From Mucilaginibacter tolerans (GTDB taxonomy: Bacteria; Bacteroidota; Bacteroidia; Sphingobacteriales; Sphingobacteriaceae): a stretch of DNA of 64,000 bases. Position numbers and translations under genes: made by a program. This document shows positions 43,811-52,976 of this stretch, piece after piece. The stretch spans positions 62,001 to 126,000 of the forward strand of contig NZ_JAUMKB010000006.1 of NCBI RefSeq assembly GCF_030519375.1, written 5' to 3'. The first letter of the stretch is position 1. Each line of letters begins with the position of its first letter. Below the pieces are notes generated by a model. The model ran no database searches. It saw only the letters and a list, made by a program, of their open reading frames with translations, and was not told the origin of the DNA.

Positions 43811-43841
43811 TTGTGGCGCACAATTATTTAATCCACCTTTG
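43811..43841 (+). promoter_or_regulatory. Candidate promoter of the first small paralogue
   Basis: TTG (43811-43813) and CACCTTTG (43834-43841) are 20 nt apart, one base off TAnnTTTG. A 13-bp palindrome TTGTG-GCG-CACAA begins at the -33 element (43811-43823). Confidence 0.45.
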
Positions 43842-43871
43842 ACTCATTCAAAAACCTAAATATTAAAAACA

Positions 43872-44216
43872 ATGACAACGTACACTACAAGAGTTGAATT
43901 GGTTAACCCCGATCCGGATGATTACGAATTGCTGCACCAGGAAATGCGCGACAAGGAATTTTATCGTGCCATAAATTTTTGCGGAGTTTGGCATGATCTG
44001 CCTACGGCAGAATACGACCGCACTTCGGCCGCACTATTATCACAAATTTACAGCGACGCCGGAGCAGCTGCACAGGCTGTAATTAACAACAAGCCTGTAA
44101 ATAATAAACAGGAGAAAAAGGATTACTATCTGCTGGTTACCGAAGCAGTAGAAAGGGCTTATACATTACCTCATACCACTGATGTTGCCAAACTACCTCC
44201 CGGAGCAAGTCTTTAA
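43872..44216 (+). CDS. Small protein, tentative DUF2622/GhoS-like, paralogue 1
   Basis: A 114-aa soluble protein: 'TTRVELVNPDPDDYELLHQE', then 'GVWHDLPTAEYD', 'YYLLVTEAVERAYTLPHTTD' and a closing 'KLPPGASL'. The pattern (TTRVEL start, LHxEM, LPxAEY, a 'LVTE' strand) reminds me of DUF2622, the family of the E. coli GhoS antitoxin, but I cannot confirm it. A paralogue lies 1 kb downstream (45215-45562), matching along most of its length. No small toxin-like membrane gene (GhoT type) is beside it. Confidence 0.6.
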   Translation: MTTYTTRVELVNPDPDDYELLHQEMRDKEFYRAINFCGVWHDLPTAEYDRTSAALLSQIYSDAGAAAQAVINNKPVNNKQEKKDYYLLVTEAVERAYTLPHTTDVAKLPPGASL

Positions 44217-44446
44217 TTTAGTGCATCAGCTCATGTGACAAGAGTTGATTGTATCCATCAGTGGACATGCCGCAGAAATAAAAACCACGCCACTTTTTTG
44301 AGAATTCGAAGTCCGAAACGTAATTAACTATTGCATAATTATTTAAATTAAAATTAAATTAGATATCAATAAAGTCGCATCAGGGCATAGTTTTAATGCG
44401 TGTATAGGCAATTAACCAAAATGTTAACCTTTTAAATTTTTTAGTT

Positions 44447-44614
44447 ATGCCTACCACAAAAAATCCCGAAAGTACAAGGGAAAATGAAAACTCAAGAAGA
44501 ATGGGAGGACAAACATCTTCAGGTTCATCGGGTAACAGCAGTCGCCAAAAAAGTACTGAAAAAAGCGACCAAAACAGGCAACAGGGTAATCAAAACTCAA
44601 GGAGCCACCGGTGA
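44447..44614 (+). CDS. Small disordered hydrophilic protein, 55 aa
   Basis: An ATG at 44447 opens a 55-codon frame ending TGA at 44612-44614. The product is almost all Ser, Asn, Gln, Arg, Lys and Gly ('RRMGGQTSSGSSGNSSRQKS'), without hydrophobic residues, so intrinsically disordered. The stop is followed 50 bp on by a good terminator, which supports real expression. It resembles small stress-type proteins, but I recognise no family. Confidence 0.5.
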   Translation: MPTTKNPESTRENENSRRMGGQTSSGSSGNSSRQKSTEKSDQNRQQGNQNSRSHR

Positions 44615-44666
44615 AATGGTTAAGAAACAGCAGTGATGCTGTATAACAGTATGGATCATTAGATCC

Positions 44667-44703
44667 AAAACGGGACCTGTAATTTACAGATCCCGTTTTT
44701 TGT
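44667..44703 (+). terminator. Terminator after the small disordered gene
   Basis: AAAACGGGA...CTGTAA and TTACAG...TCCCGTTTT form a long stem with a T tract running to 44703. It is 50 bp after the stop at 44614. Confidence 0.82.
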
Positions 44704-44804
44704 TACTGATTGTCAGCTTTTAGCCTGCGAAGTGACCCCATCGGCCAAACATTTTCTTTACCTTTTGGTTAAACACATATTACAAAACATTAATAATCAA
44801 CACT

Positions 44805-45062
44805 ATGAAAAATCACATTAAAGTATCATTCCTTGTAGCGGCTGTATGTTTTTCGGTAGCGGCGTGTAAAGGAAACAGTTCAAGCTCAAGTTCTGATTCG
44901 ACCAAAAGCGTAGATTCATCTACTACTAAAGTAAGCACAGTAGACACTACCAAAAAAGACACGGCAATGAAAATGGGCGCCGACACCTCGAAAAAAGTAG
45001 ACACCGTAAAGAAGAGCACGGTTACGACTGAAAAGAAAAAGACTACTAAGAAGACGGAATAA
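44805..45062 (+). CDS. Small Ser/Thr/Lys-rich lipoprotein
   Basis: An 85-aa protein with a lipoprotein signal: 'FLVAAVCFSVAACKG', Cys 21 being the lipidated residue. The rest is low-complexity Ser, Thr, Lys and Asp with repeats like 'VDTTKKDT' and 'VKKSTVTTEKKK', so disordered and basic. Function unknown; many such lipoproteins are abundant surface proteins in this phylum. A 12-bp perfect hairpin follows. Confidence 0.65.
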   Translation: MKNHIKVSFLVAAVCFSVAACKGNSSSSSSDSTKSVDSSTTKVSTVDTTKKDTAMKMGADTSKKVDTVKKSTVTTEKKKTTKKTE

Positions 45063-45083
45063 GATAGTTTTACAATCTTTTTT

Positions 45084-45113
45084 GACAGAGGCAGGCATAG
45101 TCCTGCCTCTGTC
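45084..45113 (+). terminator. Perfect 12-bp hairpin after the small lipoprotein gene
   Basis: GACAGAGGCAGG (45084-45095) and CCTGCCTCTGTC (45102-45113) pair perfectly around a 6-nt loop. The T run after it is weak (TTGTC). Confidence 0.65.
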
Positions 45114-45214
45114 TTGTCACCTCATACCACCCATAAATAATATCGCCATAACCGGTCATATTATCAATAATTAACGGTACATTACTTTTTGTTTAAATTC
45201 CAGATTTTACAACC

Positions 45215-45562
45215 ATGGAAAATTTCACAACGAGAGTAGAATTACTCAATCCTGATGAAGGTGACTATGACTTACTGCATCATGAAATGCATGAAGCATT
45301 GTTTTATAGAGCCATTAATCATCTGGGTACATGGCATGATCTGCCCGCTGACGAATATGATTGTTTATCGGATTTAACGACCACTTTTATTTACAACCTC
45401 GCTTATACCACAGCACAAGCTGTAATTGATATTAAACCGGTCAACGATCAGCATCAGTTAAAAGATTTCTGGATCATTGTCACAAAGGCCGACGGGGACA
45501 GGGTATATAAACTTCCCAAAACAACCGAAATATCCAAACTGCCTCCGGGTGAAATACTTTAG
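45215..45562 (+). CDS. Small protein, tentative DUF2622/GhoS-like, paralogue 2
   Basis: A 115-aa soluble protein that aligns with the product at 43872-44216: 'TTRVELLNPDEGDYDLLHHE', 'GTWHDLPADEYD', a central helix 'TTAQAVIDIKPVNDQHQLKD', then 'FWIIVTKADGDRVYKLPKTT' and 'KLPPGEIL'. The two keep the strand order but differ at about half of positions, so the duplication is old. Family and function as uncertain as for the first copy. It lies just before icmF but has its own spacing and no shared start. Confidence 0.6.
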   Translation: MENFTTRVELLNPDEGDYDLLHHEMHEALFYRAINHLGTWHDLPADEYDCLSDLTTTFIYNLAYTTAQAVIDIKPVNDQHQLKDFWIIVTKADGDRVYKLPKTTEISKLPPGEIL

Positions 45563-45626
45563 CTTTTCCATATTCGCACATTTGCGCATCCAATATTATG
45601 CAAGCATAGCTTTTAACTATTTTGCT

Positions 45627-45634
45627 TAGCTTTG
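45627..45634 (+). promoter_or_regulatory. -7 promoter element of the icmF gene
   Basis: TAGCTTTG matches TAnnTTTG exactly and stands 17 bp before the ATG. The -33 element is not clear. Confidence 0.4.
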
Positions 45635-45651
45635 TGGTATAAACACCGCAA

Positions 45652-48600
45652 ATGGAAACCATTGCACCCTACCATTCTAAAAATAAGATACGTTTTGTAA
45701 CTGCTGCCTCTCTGTTCGACGGGCATGATGCGACTATCAATATTATGAGGCGCATTTTACAGTCGTCGGGGGCTGAGGTGATCCACCTGGGTCATAACCG
45801 TTCGGTGGATGAGGTAGTGAATTGTGCTATTCAGGAAGATGTGCAGGGTATTGCGTTAACCTCTTATCAGGGCGGCCACATGGAATATTTCAAATACATG
45901 TACGATCTGCTGAAAGAGCGCGGTGCGGGGCATATCAAAATATTTGGCGGTGGCGGCGGTGTGATATTACCCGAAGAAATAACGGAGCTTCAGAACTACG
46001 GTATAGCACGCATTTACTCGCCAGACGACGGTCGCAGGATGGGTTTGCAGGGCATGATCAACGACATGCTGCAACAATGCGATTTTCAGACGGTAGCTAA
46101 ACTCAATGGTGAGTTAAAACATTTACCGGAGAAAGATGCGAAAGCAATTGCGTCGCTGATCACACTAGCCGAAAATCAGCCTGAACAGTTTGCGAAGGTG
46201 AGTGGCTCGGAGAGCAAGGCGTTCGGGATTCCTGTTCTGGGCATTACCGGAACGGGCGGAGCAGGTAAGTCATCATTAGTAGATGAGTTTGTTAGACGTT
46301 TTCTGATGGAGACGGATAAAACGCTGGCTATTATTTCTGTAGACCCTTCTAAACGGAAAACAGGGGGGGCGCTATTGGGTGATCGCATCCGTATGAACTC
46401 CATTAATAATCCACGAGTATATATGCGTTCGCTGGCTACACGGCAGGCTAACCTTGCCTTGTCCAAATATGTCCAGGAATCGATCGACATATGCAAAACT
46501 GCGGGCTTTGACCTGATCATTGTAGAAACATCGGGTATCGGTCAGTCGGACACCATGATCACCGATTATTGCGACCTGTCGCTATATGTAATGACGCCGG
46601 AGTTCGGTGCCGCAACACAGTTGGAGAAAATCGACATGCTCGATTTTGCCGACATCGTTGCATTGAACAAATTTGATAAACGCGGTGCTTTGGATGCCTT
46701 ACGTGATGTGCGCAAACAATACAAACGCAATCACCATTTATTTGAGGCGAATGATGAAGATCTGCCTGTGTTCGGCACCATGGCATCCCAGTTTAATGAT
46801 CCGGGTATGAACAACTTGTTCGAAGCCCTAATGCGAACCGTTAAAGCCAAAACAGGTGTCGATTTTATAGGTAAAAAATATGATGTAGCCGCACTTCACT
46901 GGGGTGAATCGGAAAAGATATTTATTATTCCTCCTGACCGTACGCGTTATCTTGCTGAGATTGTAGAAAGCAGCCAGGCCTATGGTGACTGGGTGAACGA
47001 GCAGTGTAAGATTGCTCAGCAGATGTACCAGGTGAGCGGGACGATAGGATTATTAAATGAATCTTCGTCAGAGACGCAAAGCATTGCGTCTCTACAAGAT
47101 ATTTACAAACACCTTGAAGGCCATTTGCATCCTGAATGCAAACGATTATTGAATGAATGGCCGGAAACGGTAAAAAAATATAAGGCTGATGATCTGATAT
47201 ACAAAGTCCGGGACAAGGAGATACGTCAGCCACTCCATTACACTTCGCTTTCGCAACTAAAGGTACCGAAGATAGCCCTGCCGCGTTATCAGGCATGGGG
47301 CGATATCCTGCGCTGGCTACTGACCGAGAATGTGCCGGGAGAATTCCCCTACACGGCAGGGGTGTTTCCGGTGAAGCGCGAAGGGGAAGACCCAACCCGT
47401 ATGTTTGCCGGCGAGGGTGGTCCGGAGCGTACCAACAAACGTTTCCATTATGTTTCATTGGGGCAACCTGCGCACAGGTTATCAACTGCGTTTGATTCAG
47501 TTACCCTTTATGGCGAAGACCCGCATACCCGGCCCGACATTTACGGAAAGATCGGCAACTCGGGTGTAAGCATTGCAACCCTGGATGATGCGAAGAAACT
47601 TTATAGCGGTTTTGACCTGTGCCATTCATCCACTTCGGTATCCATGACCATCAATGGCCCTGCACCAATGTTGCTGGGATATTTTATGAATGCAGCGATC
47701 GACCAGCAGTGTGAAAAATACATCCATGAACACAAACTGGAGCATTTGATGGAAGCGAAGTTTAAAGAATTGTATGATGATAAGCGGATTGCGAGGCCAA
47801 ACTATTCTGGTGAGACTCTTCCAAAAGGCAATAATGGATTAGGGCTTATGCTGCTTGGCCTTACCGGCGACCAGGTTTTACCTGCTGATGTGTATGAAAA
47901 AATAAGGGCCAAAGCTATTGCCACCGTTCGGGGAACCGTGCAGGCGGATATATTGAAAGAAGACCAGGCACAAAACACCTGCATTTTTTCTACGGAGTTC
48001 GCCTTGAGGATGATGGGTGATATTCAGCAATATTTTATAAATAACAAGGTGCGGAATTTTTATTCTGTATCTATTTCTGGTTACCATATTGCAGAGGCTG
48101 GTGCCAACCCTATTACACAGCTAGCTTTTACCCTCTCCAACGGATTTACCTATGTAGAATATTACCTGAGCCGGGGTATGCACATTGATGATTTCGCGCC
48201 AAACCTTTCATTTTTCTTCTCCAACGGGATCGATCCGGAATATTCAGTGATCGGCCGGGTTGCGCGCAGGCTCTGGGCAAAGGCTATCAAGAACAAATAC
48301 AAGGGCAACGACCGTTCGCAGAAATTAAAATATCATATTCAAACCAGCGGCCGCTCACTGCATGCACAGGAGATCGACTTTAATGATATCCGCACCACTT
48401 TGCAAGCTTTGTATGCCATTTATGATAATTGCAACTCGTTGCATACTAACGCTTATGATGAAGCCATCACTACCCCAACGGAAGAATCTGTACGCAGAGC
48501 AATGGCGATACAGTTGATCATCAACCGGGAGCTGGGATTAGCCAAAAATGAAAACCCGCTGCAAGGATCATTTATTATTGAAGAACTGACCGACCTGGTG

Positions 48601-49029
48601 GAAGAAGCTGTACTAGCCGAGTTTAAGCGAATAAATGATCGTGGTGGCGTATTAGGCGCAATGGAGACTATGTACCAGCGCGGTAAGATACAGGAAGAAT
48701 CATTGTATTATGAAACTCTGAAGCACACGGGTGAATATCCCATTGTCGGTGTAAATACCTTCCTTAATAAGAAGGGCTCGCCGACTATTACTCCCTCTGA
48801 AGTGATCCGTGCGACTGAAGAGGAAAAGCAGTTCCAGATATCGGCTTTAGAAGCTTTCCAAAAACGCAATGCTGACAGAACTCCTGCTTTGTTAAAAGAA
48901 TTGCAGGCAAAAGCCATTGCCGGAGGGAATATTTTCGAAAGCCTGATGGAGGTGTGTAAATACTGCTCGCTCGGGCAGATATCTCATGCTTTGTATGAGG
49001 TGGGAGGGCAGTATAGGAGGAATATGTAA
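45652..49029 (+). CDS. icmF: Fused isobutyryl-CoA mutase-type enzyme with G-protein chaperone (IcmF)
   Basis: A 1125-aa fusion in the IcmF order. An N-terminal B12-binding domain (~12-140) has '[12 protein letters not shown]' (the base-off His) and '[12 protein letters not shown]'. A MeaI-type GTPase follows with Walker A 'GTGGAGKSS' near residue 200 and 'NKFDKRGAL'. The large mutase domain (~560-1120) has '[20 protein letters not shown]' and '[18 protein letters not shown]'. IcmF isomerises isobutyryl- or related branched acyl-CoA to linear forms and repairs its cofactor with the built-in GTPase. The protein matches the family's full length. It is alone on its strand, with an exact -7 element upstream. 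Confidence 0.92.
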   Translation: METIAPYHSKNKIRFVTAASLFDGHDATINIMRRILQSSGAEVIHLGHNRSVDEVVNCAIQEDVQGIALTSYQGGHMEYFKYMYDLLKERGAGHIKIFGGGGGVILPEEITELQNYGIARIYSPDDGRRMGLQGMINDMLQQCDFQTVAKLNGELKHLPEKDAKAIASLITLAENQPEQFAKVSGSESKAFGIPVLGITGTGGAGKSSLVDEFVRRFLMETDKTLAIISVDPSKRKTGGALLGDRIRMNSINNPRVYMRSLATRQANLALSKYVQESIDICKTAGFDLIIVETSGIGQSDTMITDYCDLSLYVMTPEFGAATQLEKIDMLDFADIVALNKFDKRGALDALRDVRKQYKRNHHLFEANDEDLPVFGTMASQFNDPGMNNLFEALMRTVKAKTGVDFIGKKYDVAALHWGESEKIFIIPPDRTRYLAEIVESSQAYGDWVNEQCKIAQQMYQVSGTIGLLNESSSETQSIASLQDIYKHLEGHLHPECKRLLNEWPETVKKYKADDLIYKVRDKEIRQPLHYTSLSQLKVPKIALPRYQAWGDILRWLLTENVPGEFPYTAGVFPVKREGEDPTRMFAGEGGPERTNKRFHYVSLGQPAHRLSTAFDSVTLYGEDPHTRPDIYGKIGNSGVSIATLDDAKKLYSGFDLCHSSTSVSMTINGPAPMLLGYFMNAAIDQQCEKYIHEHKLEHLMEAKFKELYDDKRIARPNYSGETLPKGNNGLGLMLLGLTGDQVLPADVYEKIRAKAIATVRGTVQADILKEDQAQNTCIFSTEFALRMMGDIQQYFINNKVRNFYSVSISGYHIAEAGANPITQLAFTLSNGFTYVEYYLSRGMHIDDFAPNLSFFFSNGIDPEYSVIGRVARRLWAKAIKNKYKGNDRSQKLKYHIQTSGRSLHAQEIDFNDIRTTLQALYAIYDNCNSLHTNAYDEAITTPTEESVRRAMAIQLIINRELGLAKNENPLQGSFIIEELTDLVEEAVLAEFKRINDRGGVLGAMETMYQRGKIQEESLYYETLKHTGEYPIVGVNTFLNKKGSPTITPSEVIRATEEEKQFQISALEAFQKRNADRTPALLKELQAKAIAGGNIFESLMEVCKYCSLGQISHALYEVGGQYRRNM

Positions 49030-49038
49030 TCAATGAAT

Positions 49039-49067
49039 ATTTACGAAGCTTTGAAAACTTCGTAAAT
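49039..49067. terminator. Palindrome between icmF and a convergent gene
   Basis: ATTTACGAAG (49039-49048) and CTTCGTAAAT (49058-49067) pair perfectly around a 9-nt loop, 10 bp after the icmF stop and 13 bp before the end of the converging gene. Confidence 0.6.
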
Positions 49068-49079
49068 CTCATCCATAGT

Positions 49080-49505
49080 TTATTCCACCATCCTTTTATA
49101 AACACCCCGCTCCATCTGAATATGCAATCGTTTTATAAGCGCTTGCATATCAAAGCCTTGTTGTTTGTAATATTCCGTTACTGATGTGCGCGCGTTTTGA
49201 AATGCTTCCTCGCTGGCCCATGTGGCAACGGTTACTATGCGCAATTCATTTCCGTCGTCTTCTTCATAAGCATTATCTCCTACAAAACCGGGTAATGCTT
49301 TAATAAATTTGCGGTTGATGTTTGCCCTTTCTAAAAATTCTGATTTGGCCGCCCTTGGCATAACAAAACGGTCGATTAGTATTACTTCCATTTTTGATTT
49401 TTTACTTTGTGAACTATTGTCGGGAGACACTTTATTTTGTGCTTGTGCTGCTAAAGCAGTTACGGAGAACAAAAGCAACATCCCAGCCTGACAAATCTTT
49501 CTCAT
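49080..49505 (-). CDS. Exported antibiotic-biosynthesis-monooxygenase-like (ABM) protein
   Basis: From the ATG at 49505 the protein is 141 aa with a signal peptide 'AGMLLLFSVTALAAQAQ'. The mature part is one ferredoxin-like ABM domain: 'VILIDRFVMPRAAKSEFLER', 'FIKALPGFVGDNAYEE', 'IVTVATWASEEAFQNA'. ABM domains are small heme- or quinone-related enzymes or stress proteins; export makes a heme-degrading role uncertain. The longer upstream reading has no signal logic. It is convergent with icmF. Confidence 0.72.
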   Translation of the reverse strand: MRKICQAGMLLLFSVTALAAQAQNKVSPDNSSQSKKSKMEVILIDRFVMPRAAKSEFLERANINRKFIKALPGFVGDNAYEEDDGNELRIVTVATWASEEAFQNARTSVTEYYKQQGFDMQALIKRLHIQMERGVYKRMVE

Positions 49506-49784
49506 CTTTTTGTGATTTGATGATCCAAAATTACCTACCAGGCAAAAGTCGGAATTGTAAAAAATCATTGAATTACAGATTCTGCATTGTAATCTACATT
49601 TTACACCCGGGTACTTCCCCAGGTGTTACAAAAATCTATAGTGTATCGTTTTTACCGGGAAAAGCTGTAATAATCATATTAGAAGGAGCGTTTAAATGTT
49701 AATGTTAATAAACTTAAAAAATTAATCCAAAGCATTAAACCTTTTTCGCGTATTTTGGTCTTAATAATAGAAAACACAAGTCTT

Positions 49785-50183
49785 ATGAAAAAACTCTTAT
49801 CTATTTTATGCTGTGCAGTAGTGTTATTGTCAGTATCCTCGTGTACCAAGCAGTATATTACCCCTAATCCGAACAAAACCATATATGCTGATGTTGCAAC
49901 TTCCGATTGGGCCGCTTATAGCGACGGTAAATCGTATTATGTGCCTATCAGTGTCGCAGAATTGGATGACGCGTCGGTAAAGTACGATGGTGTTGTGGTG
50001 TCAGTTTCTTATGACGGCGGGAAAACGTATGAGCAATTGCCTGAGGTGTATAACGACCTCTCATACAGCTTTACCTACAATACAAATAATGTGACTATTT
50101 ACGCACAAACCTCGGCGGGAACTTTGCCATTAGCTGCACCGGATGCTATTAAAGTAAAAATAGTATTGGTGTATTCTAACTGA
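49785..50183 (+). CDS. Hypothetical lipoprotein, 132 aa
   Basis: From the ATG at 49785 the product begins 'KKLLSILCCAVVLLSVSSC', with lipidated Cys 20. The rest is beta-rich ('YYVPISVAELDDASVKYDGV', 'NNVTIYAQTSAGTLPLAAPD', 'KVKIVLVY'), like a small Ig-type domain. No family recognised. A TTG 30 bp earlier is unlikely as the start. It is closed by a good terminator. Confidence 0.65.
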   Translation: MKKLLSILCCAVVLLSVSSCTKQYITPNPNKTIYADVATSDWAAYSDGKSYYVPISVAELDDASVKYDGVVVSVSYDGGKTYEQLPEVYNDLSYSFTYNTNNVTIYAQTSAGTLPLAAPDAIKVKIVLVYSN

Positions 50184-50205
50184 TTGGACCGGGGTTAAAA
50201 AAAAT

Positions 50206-50237
50206 AAAGGTGTACTGGATTGCGGTACACCTTTTTT
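50206..50237 (+). terminator. Terminator after the hypothetical lipoprotein gene
   Basis: AAAGGTGTAC (50206-50215) and GTACACCTTT (50225-50234) with a run of T. It lies between two convergent genes; the A run on the left also gives T on the minus strand for fabI. Confidence 0.82.
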
Positions 50238-50258
50238 ATTGGATATTTTAAAGTTTTT

Positions 50259-51071
50259 TTACTTCTCCATTTGCTCAATCACTGACTGGGTCACACCGGT
50301 GAAAGAGAAACCACCGTCGTGGAACAGGTTCTGCATAGTAACCATTTTGGTGAGATCAGAGAATAGCGTAACGCAATAATCCGCACACTGATCGGCACTA
50401 GCATTACCAAGCGGGCTCATTTTTTCAGCATAATTAATAAAACCATCGAAGCCCTTTACTCCCGAACCTGCAGTAGTGCGGGTTGGCGACTGCGATACGG
50501 TATTGATACGCACTTTCTTTTTAGTGCCGTAATAGTAACCGAAGTTGCGCGCAATACTTTCCAACACAGCTTTATTATCCGCCATATCATTATAATCAGG
50601 GAATACTCTTTGTGCTGCAATATAACTCAATGCTACCACTGATCCCCATTCGTTGATGGAATCATGCTTTAGTGCTATTTGCAACATCCGGTGTAAGCTC
50701 AGCGCTGAAATATCGAAACCCTTGTGAGTAAACTCGTAGTTATTTTCGTAGTAGGGTAGGTTTTTGCGCACATTCACACTCATGCCTATAGAGTGCAGAA
50801 TAAAATCAACGCCACCTCCAAAATGTTCAATCGTTTTGGTGAACAGGTTTTCCAGGTCATCATTGCTGGTTACATCAGCACCAATAACCGGTGCACTGCA
50901 TTCGGCAGCAAGGTTGTTCAATTCGCCCATACGCAGGGCAAGAGGTGAGTTTGACAGAACGATCTGCGCACCTTCTTCGTGGCAGCGCTGAGCTACTTTC
51001 CATGCGATGGATTGCTCATTCAGCGCACCGAATATGATACCCTTTTTGCCTTTTAATAAGTTATAAGCCAT
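50259..51071 (-). CDS. fabI: Enoyl-ACP reductase FabI
   Basis: A 270-aa NADH-dependent enzyme for the last step of each fatty-acid elongation cycle. It has the FabI-type cofactor segment 'KKGIIFGALNEQSIAWKVAQ', 'FILHSIGMSVNV', the catalytic pair in 'FPDYNDMADNKAVLES' (Y and the K seven residues later), and 'GSGVKGFDGFINYAEKMSPL'. Length matches the family. It is leftward, with recN upstream of it on the same strand across a 110-bp gap with inverted TTTACGAAT repeats. Confidence 0.93.
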   Translation of the reverse strand: MAYNLLKGKKGIIFGALNEQSIAWKVAQRCHEEGAQIVLSNSPLALRMGELNNLAAECSAPVIGADVTSNDDLENLFTKTIEHFGGGVDFILHSIGMSVNVRKNLPYYENNYEFTHKGFDISALSLHRMLQIALKHDSINEWGSVVALSYIAAQRVFPDYNDMADNKAVLESIARNFGYYYGTKKKVRINTVSQSPTRTTAGSGVKGFDGFINYAEKMSPLGNASADQCADYCVTLFSDLTKMVTMQNLFHDGGFSFTGVTQSVIEQMEK

Positions 51072-51108
51072 AATGTGGTTGATTTTTATTGAGCGGTAAA
51101 GTTATAAT

Positions 51109-51175
51109 TATATTTACGAATTACGATTTACGAATTTAGATTGCCTCTTGACGAAAATCTTGATTCGTAAATATA
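51109..51175. repeat. Inverted TATATTTACGAAT repeat in the fabI-recN gap
   Basis: TATATTTACGAAT (51109-51121) and ATTCGTAAATATA (51163-51175) are perfect 13-bp inverted copies; further TTACGA and TTTACGAAT words lie beside the left arm. Confidence 0.6.
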
Positions 51176-51181
51176 AATTCA

Positions 51182-52855
51182 TCAATTCCCCAACAATTCC
51201 CTTGCATTTTGCAGCGCACTTTCACCGGGTCTGTCGCCGCTTAGCATCTTGGCAATTTCAACTACACGTTCCTGCTCATCCAACTGACGGATACGGGTAT
51301 AGGTAGTAGCACTTTCGTCGTCTTTGTAAACAAAGTAGTGGCTTTGCCCTTTGCTGGCTATTTGTGGTAAATGGGTGATAGAGATCACCTGTAAGTTTCC
51401 AGCCAGGCGCTCCATGATCTGTCCAACCTTGTTAGCTACCTCACCAGAAATTCCTGTATCGATCTCATCAAAAATAATGGTTGGCAGGGCAGTATATCTG
51501 GCAATCAATGATTTGATAGACAACATCAGTCGGGAAAGCTCTCCACCTGATGCTACTTTGCTCATTTCAGCTATAGCATGGCCTTTATTAGCGGAAAACA
51601 GGAAGCGCACCTGGTCAAAGCCATCCTGTCCTAAATGAGAATCCCCGCCTTTAGCAGGCAGGGGGCTTAATTCTATTTTTAACACCGAATTAGCCATCCC
51701 CATTTCGGCTAAAGCTTGTGTCACCTGTTCTTGAATGTCTGGAACGGCTTTGGAACGATTAGCAGATAACTGCGCTGCCAGCTTTTCCAGCTCTTGTTTT
51801 TCGGCAGCCATTTGTTTTTGCAGTTTTTCAATTTCCTGATCGCCAAAAAGGGCTTGTTGTATTTTTTCGGATAGCTCGTCCTGCAACTGCCGCAATTCGG
51901 CATTAGTACTTAACCGGTGTTTCTTTTGCAGATTATATATTAAGCTCAATCGCTCGTTGATCTCAACCACACGTGCCTCATCGGTATGAGTGCGTTGCTC
52001 AATATTCTCAACTTCTGAAGCGATGTCTTTTAGTTCGATTAACGAACTTTTCAGCCTTTCATGCAACTCAGCTATCTGCGGATTGAACTTTTCTAAGGAT
52101 GACAAATGATGACCCGCCTCGCGCAGTTGTAATAAAGCCGAAGTCTCGCCTTCCTGCATTAAATAATAAGCGCCTAATAAATTCCTTTTGATTTCTTCTG
52201 CATTATTGAGGGTATAAAGCTCTTGCTCCAGCTTTTCCTGTTCATCCTCAACTAAATTGGCTTTCTCGAGCTCATCAAACTGAAACTGGTAATAATCAAG
52301 ATCAGATTTGGCTTTATCGTTTTCGCTGATCAGTTGTTGCAACTTAGCAACAGACTTTCTATAGGCACGGTACTTAAACCGGTAATCGTTTAATAAATCA
52401 TCATGACCTGATACCGCATCCACCACCAGCAATTGAAAATCCGGGTCATTTATCTCCAGCGTGGCATGCTGCGAATGGATATCGATCAGTTTTTCTCCCA
52501 GCTGCTTAAGTATGGTCAGGTTTACCGGAGTATCGTTGACAAAAGCCCTTGACTTGCCATCGGCGGTGATTTCTCTTCTGAGGATGGTTTCTGCTTCGTA
52601 ATCCAGCTCATTTTCCTCAAAGAAATTTTTAAGGTGAAACCCCTTAATGCTGAATGCCCCCTCTATCACACATTTCTTCTGCTGATTAAAAAAATACCTG
52701 CTTTCAGCACGCTGGCCAAGTATCAGCGAAAGCGCTCCAAGTATGATCGACTTACCCGCACCGGTTTCGCCGGTCAGAATATTTAATCCCTTATCAAAGC
52801 TGATTTCCAGATTATCAATTAAGGCGTAGTTGCTAATACTGAGCTTTTGAAGCAT
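51182..52855 (-). CDS. recN: DNA repair ATPase RecN
   Basis: A 557-aa SMC-like protein: N-terminal Walker A 'GETGAGKSIILG' (residues 29-40), long coiled coils (~160-370, 'QEKLEQELYTLNNAEEIKR', 'EIEKLQKQMAAEKQELEKLA'), and a C-terminal ABC half with 'ASGGELSRLMLSIK' and 'IIFDEIDTGISGEVANKVG'. RecN gathers broken DNA ends in double-strand break repair. No LexA-type box is seen before it. It is followed by fabI across a repeat-bearing gap. Confidence 0.94.
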   Translation of the reverse strand: MLQKLSISNYALIDNLEISFDKGLNILTGETGAGKSIILGALSLILGQRAESRYFFNQQKKCVIEGAFSIKGFHLKNFFEENELDYEAETILRREITADGKSRAFVNDTPVNLTILKQLGEKLIDIHSQHATLEINDPDFQLLVVDAVSGHDDLLNDYRFKYRAYRKSVAKLQQLISENDKAKSDLDYYQFQFDELEKANLVEDEQEKLEQELYTLNNAEEIKRNLLGAYYLMQEGETSALLQLREAGHHLSSLEKFNPQIAELHERLKSSLIELKDIASEVENIEQRTHTDEARVVEINERLSLIYNLQKKHRLSTNAELRQLQDELSEKIQQALFGDQEIEKLQKQMAAEKQELEKLAAQLSANRSKAVPDIQEQVTQALAEMGMANSVLKIELSPLPAKGGDSHLGQDGFDQVRFLFSANKGHAIAEMSKVASGGELSRLMLSIKSLIARYTALPTIIFDEIDTGISGEVANKVGQIMERLAGNLQVISITHLPQIASKGQSHYFVYKDDESATTYTRIRQLDEQERVVEIAKMLSGDRPGESALQNARELLGN

Positions 52856-52976
52856 AAAAATGGTGTTCCTTCCAGGATGCTAAAATATGGTTTTTAGTTG
52901 ATCGGGTTATCAAACTGGTGAAAAGGAATCGCACTTTCCCTTTTAAATCCTTTGCCATTAAAACTGAAGATGAACA

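Noticed and set aside
46925..47485. A 186-codon open frame on the minus strand inside icmF
   Set aside because: It lies wholly opposite the conserved linker and mutase region of a full-length IcmF and has no family pattern; a by-product of codon choice.
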